A program made the translations under genes and the position numbers. This document shows, piece after piece, positions 54,705 to 55,050 of a stretch of DNA of 55,050 nucleotides. The notes under the pieces are model-generated. The model made no database searches. It saw nothing but the letters and a program-made list of their open reading frames with translations, and had not been told where the DNA came from. How positions within the stretch are numbered: position 1 is the stretch's first letter; each line of letters starts with the position of its first letter. Origin of the DNA: Oligoflexia bacterium (GTDB lineage Bacteria > Bdellovibrionota > UBA1018); the NCBI GenBank assembly GCA_903881565.1, contig CAIRTR010000323.1:1-55050 (forward strand), given 5' to 3'.

Positions 54705-55050
54705 TCATGCTTCTTCTATGGCCCGAAGTTCGGCGTCGGTTTGACGGAGGCGAATCGCCAGGACATAGGCGATTTTGCCAAAAACCGAGGCCGCGGTTTT
54801 GGGATGGACCGCTGCGAACTCGTCAAAGCGAGTCCGAGAGAGGCAGTAGACCATGACGTCCTCATCGGCGCTTGCGTCGGCGGAGCGTCCCGCTTTATCC
54901 AGAAAAGCCATATCGCCAAAAAAGTCACCTCTTCCGAAGCTGGCAAGGTGGTGCGATTTTCCCAGGGCTATGGGCAGGGTGATTCGAACTGTTCCTTTGC
55001 GAATGATATAAAGTTCGTCGTTTGTCTCGCTGGTGATTTCGCCGGCTGAA
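54705..55050 (-). CDS. Cyclic-nucleotide-binding domain protein, partial
   Basis: The frame is open to the right window edge; the N-terminus lies outside. About 114 residues are visible: DELYIIRKGTVRITLP, then ASFGRGDFFGDMAFLDKAGR with the family FGxxAxL-type phosphate cassette (FFGDMAFLD...RSADASA), and a C-terminal helix KIAYVLAIRLRQTDAELRAI. The arginine after the cassette (GR-SADA) is present. It is a CAP-family cNMP-binding domain without a DNA-binding domain at its end; what precedes it cannot be seen. Confidence 0.8.
   Translation of the reverse strand, partial: SAGEITSETNDELYIIRKGTVRITLPIALGKSHHLASFGRGDFFGDMAFLDKAGRSADASADEDVMVYCLSRTRFDEFAAVHPKTAASVFGKIAYVLAIRLRQTDAELRAIEEA

Noticed and set aside
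1-55050. CRISPR arrays, complete insertion sequences, rRNA genes, cobalamin riboswitch upstream of the receptor or adenosyltransferase
   Set aside because: No regularly spaced repeats, no transposase, no rRNA sequence and no B12-box-like element were seen.

Overview
The window looks like a chromosomal segment of a free-living, possibly predatory Gram-negative bacterium of the Bdellovibrionota / former deltaproteobacterial group. This is inference. It rests on TIGR02147-family regulators, a degenerate multi-copy HNH endonuclease family, PilZ proteins, many exported beta-barrels and lipoproteins, and several exported zinc proteases. Housekeeping genes (glpX, gltB, gltD, pgsA, a fadJ-type gene, tRNA-Gly) argue against a plasmid or phage.

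Layout. 1-3670: an exported tail-tube-like protein (cut by the window edge) and a membrane-anchored spermidine-synthase-like protein. 3671-5413: a G-rich inverted repeat, gene-poor DNA and a broken HNH endonuclease gene. 5674-15540: an outer-membrane protein, a FadJ-type beta-oxidation enzyme, a LolC/E-type permease, a squalene-hopene-cyclase-like protein with a signal peptide, an ABC1/UbiB-like kinase with a signal peptide, and a cobalamin adenosyltransferase. 15599-17811: tRNA-Gly(GCC), a TIGR02147 regulator and a matrixin-like protease. 17810-20700: a gene graveyard (tail of a beta-barrel protein, second HNH copy, TIGR02147 remnant, formylglycine-enzyme tail, one unidentified tail) surrounding an intact-looking RES/Xre toxin-antitoxin pair.

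20786-32960: pgsA, an exported SRPBCC protein overlapping a PilZ protein, glpX, a second SRPBCC protein, and a run of mostly exported proteins: proteases, beta-barrels, a diheme cytochrome c and a periplasmic Cache protein. One protease gene is split by a frameshift in a poly-C region. 32979-38766: an exported possible cysteine-peptidase-like protein, then a tightly coupled five-gene operon (small membrane protein, GMC oxidoreductase, ThDP enzyme, hotdog protein, YaeQ). 38701-44611: gltB-gltD.

44712-49711: a TonB-dependent receptor, a YfiR-family periplasmic protein and a histidine kinase with a YfiN-like periplasmic sensor in one operon, divergent from a receiver-PilZ response regulator. This is the most promising candidate system: it looks like a YfiBNR circuit in which the diguanylate cyclase is replaced by a kinase. 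49708-55050: a hypothetical gene, an App1-type phosphatase, a large zinc-metalloprotease lipoprotein, a decayed hemerythrin gene, a beta-barrel protein and a cyclic-nucleotide-binding protein cut by the window end.
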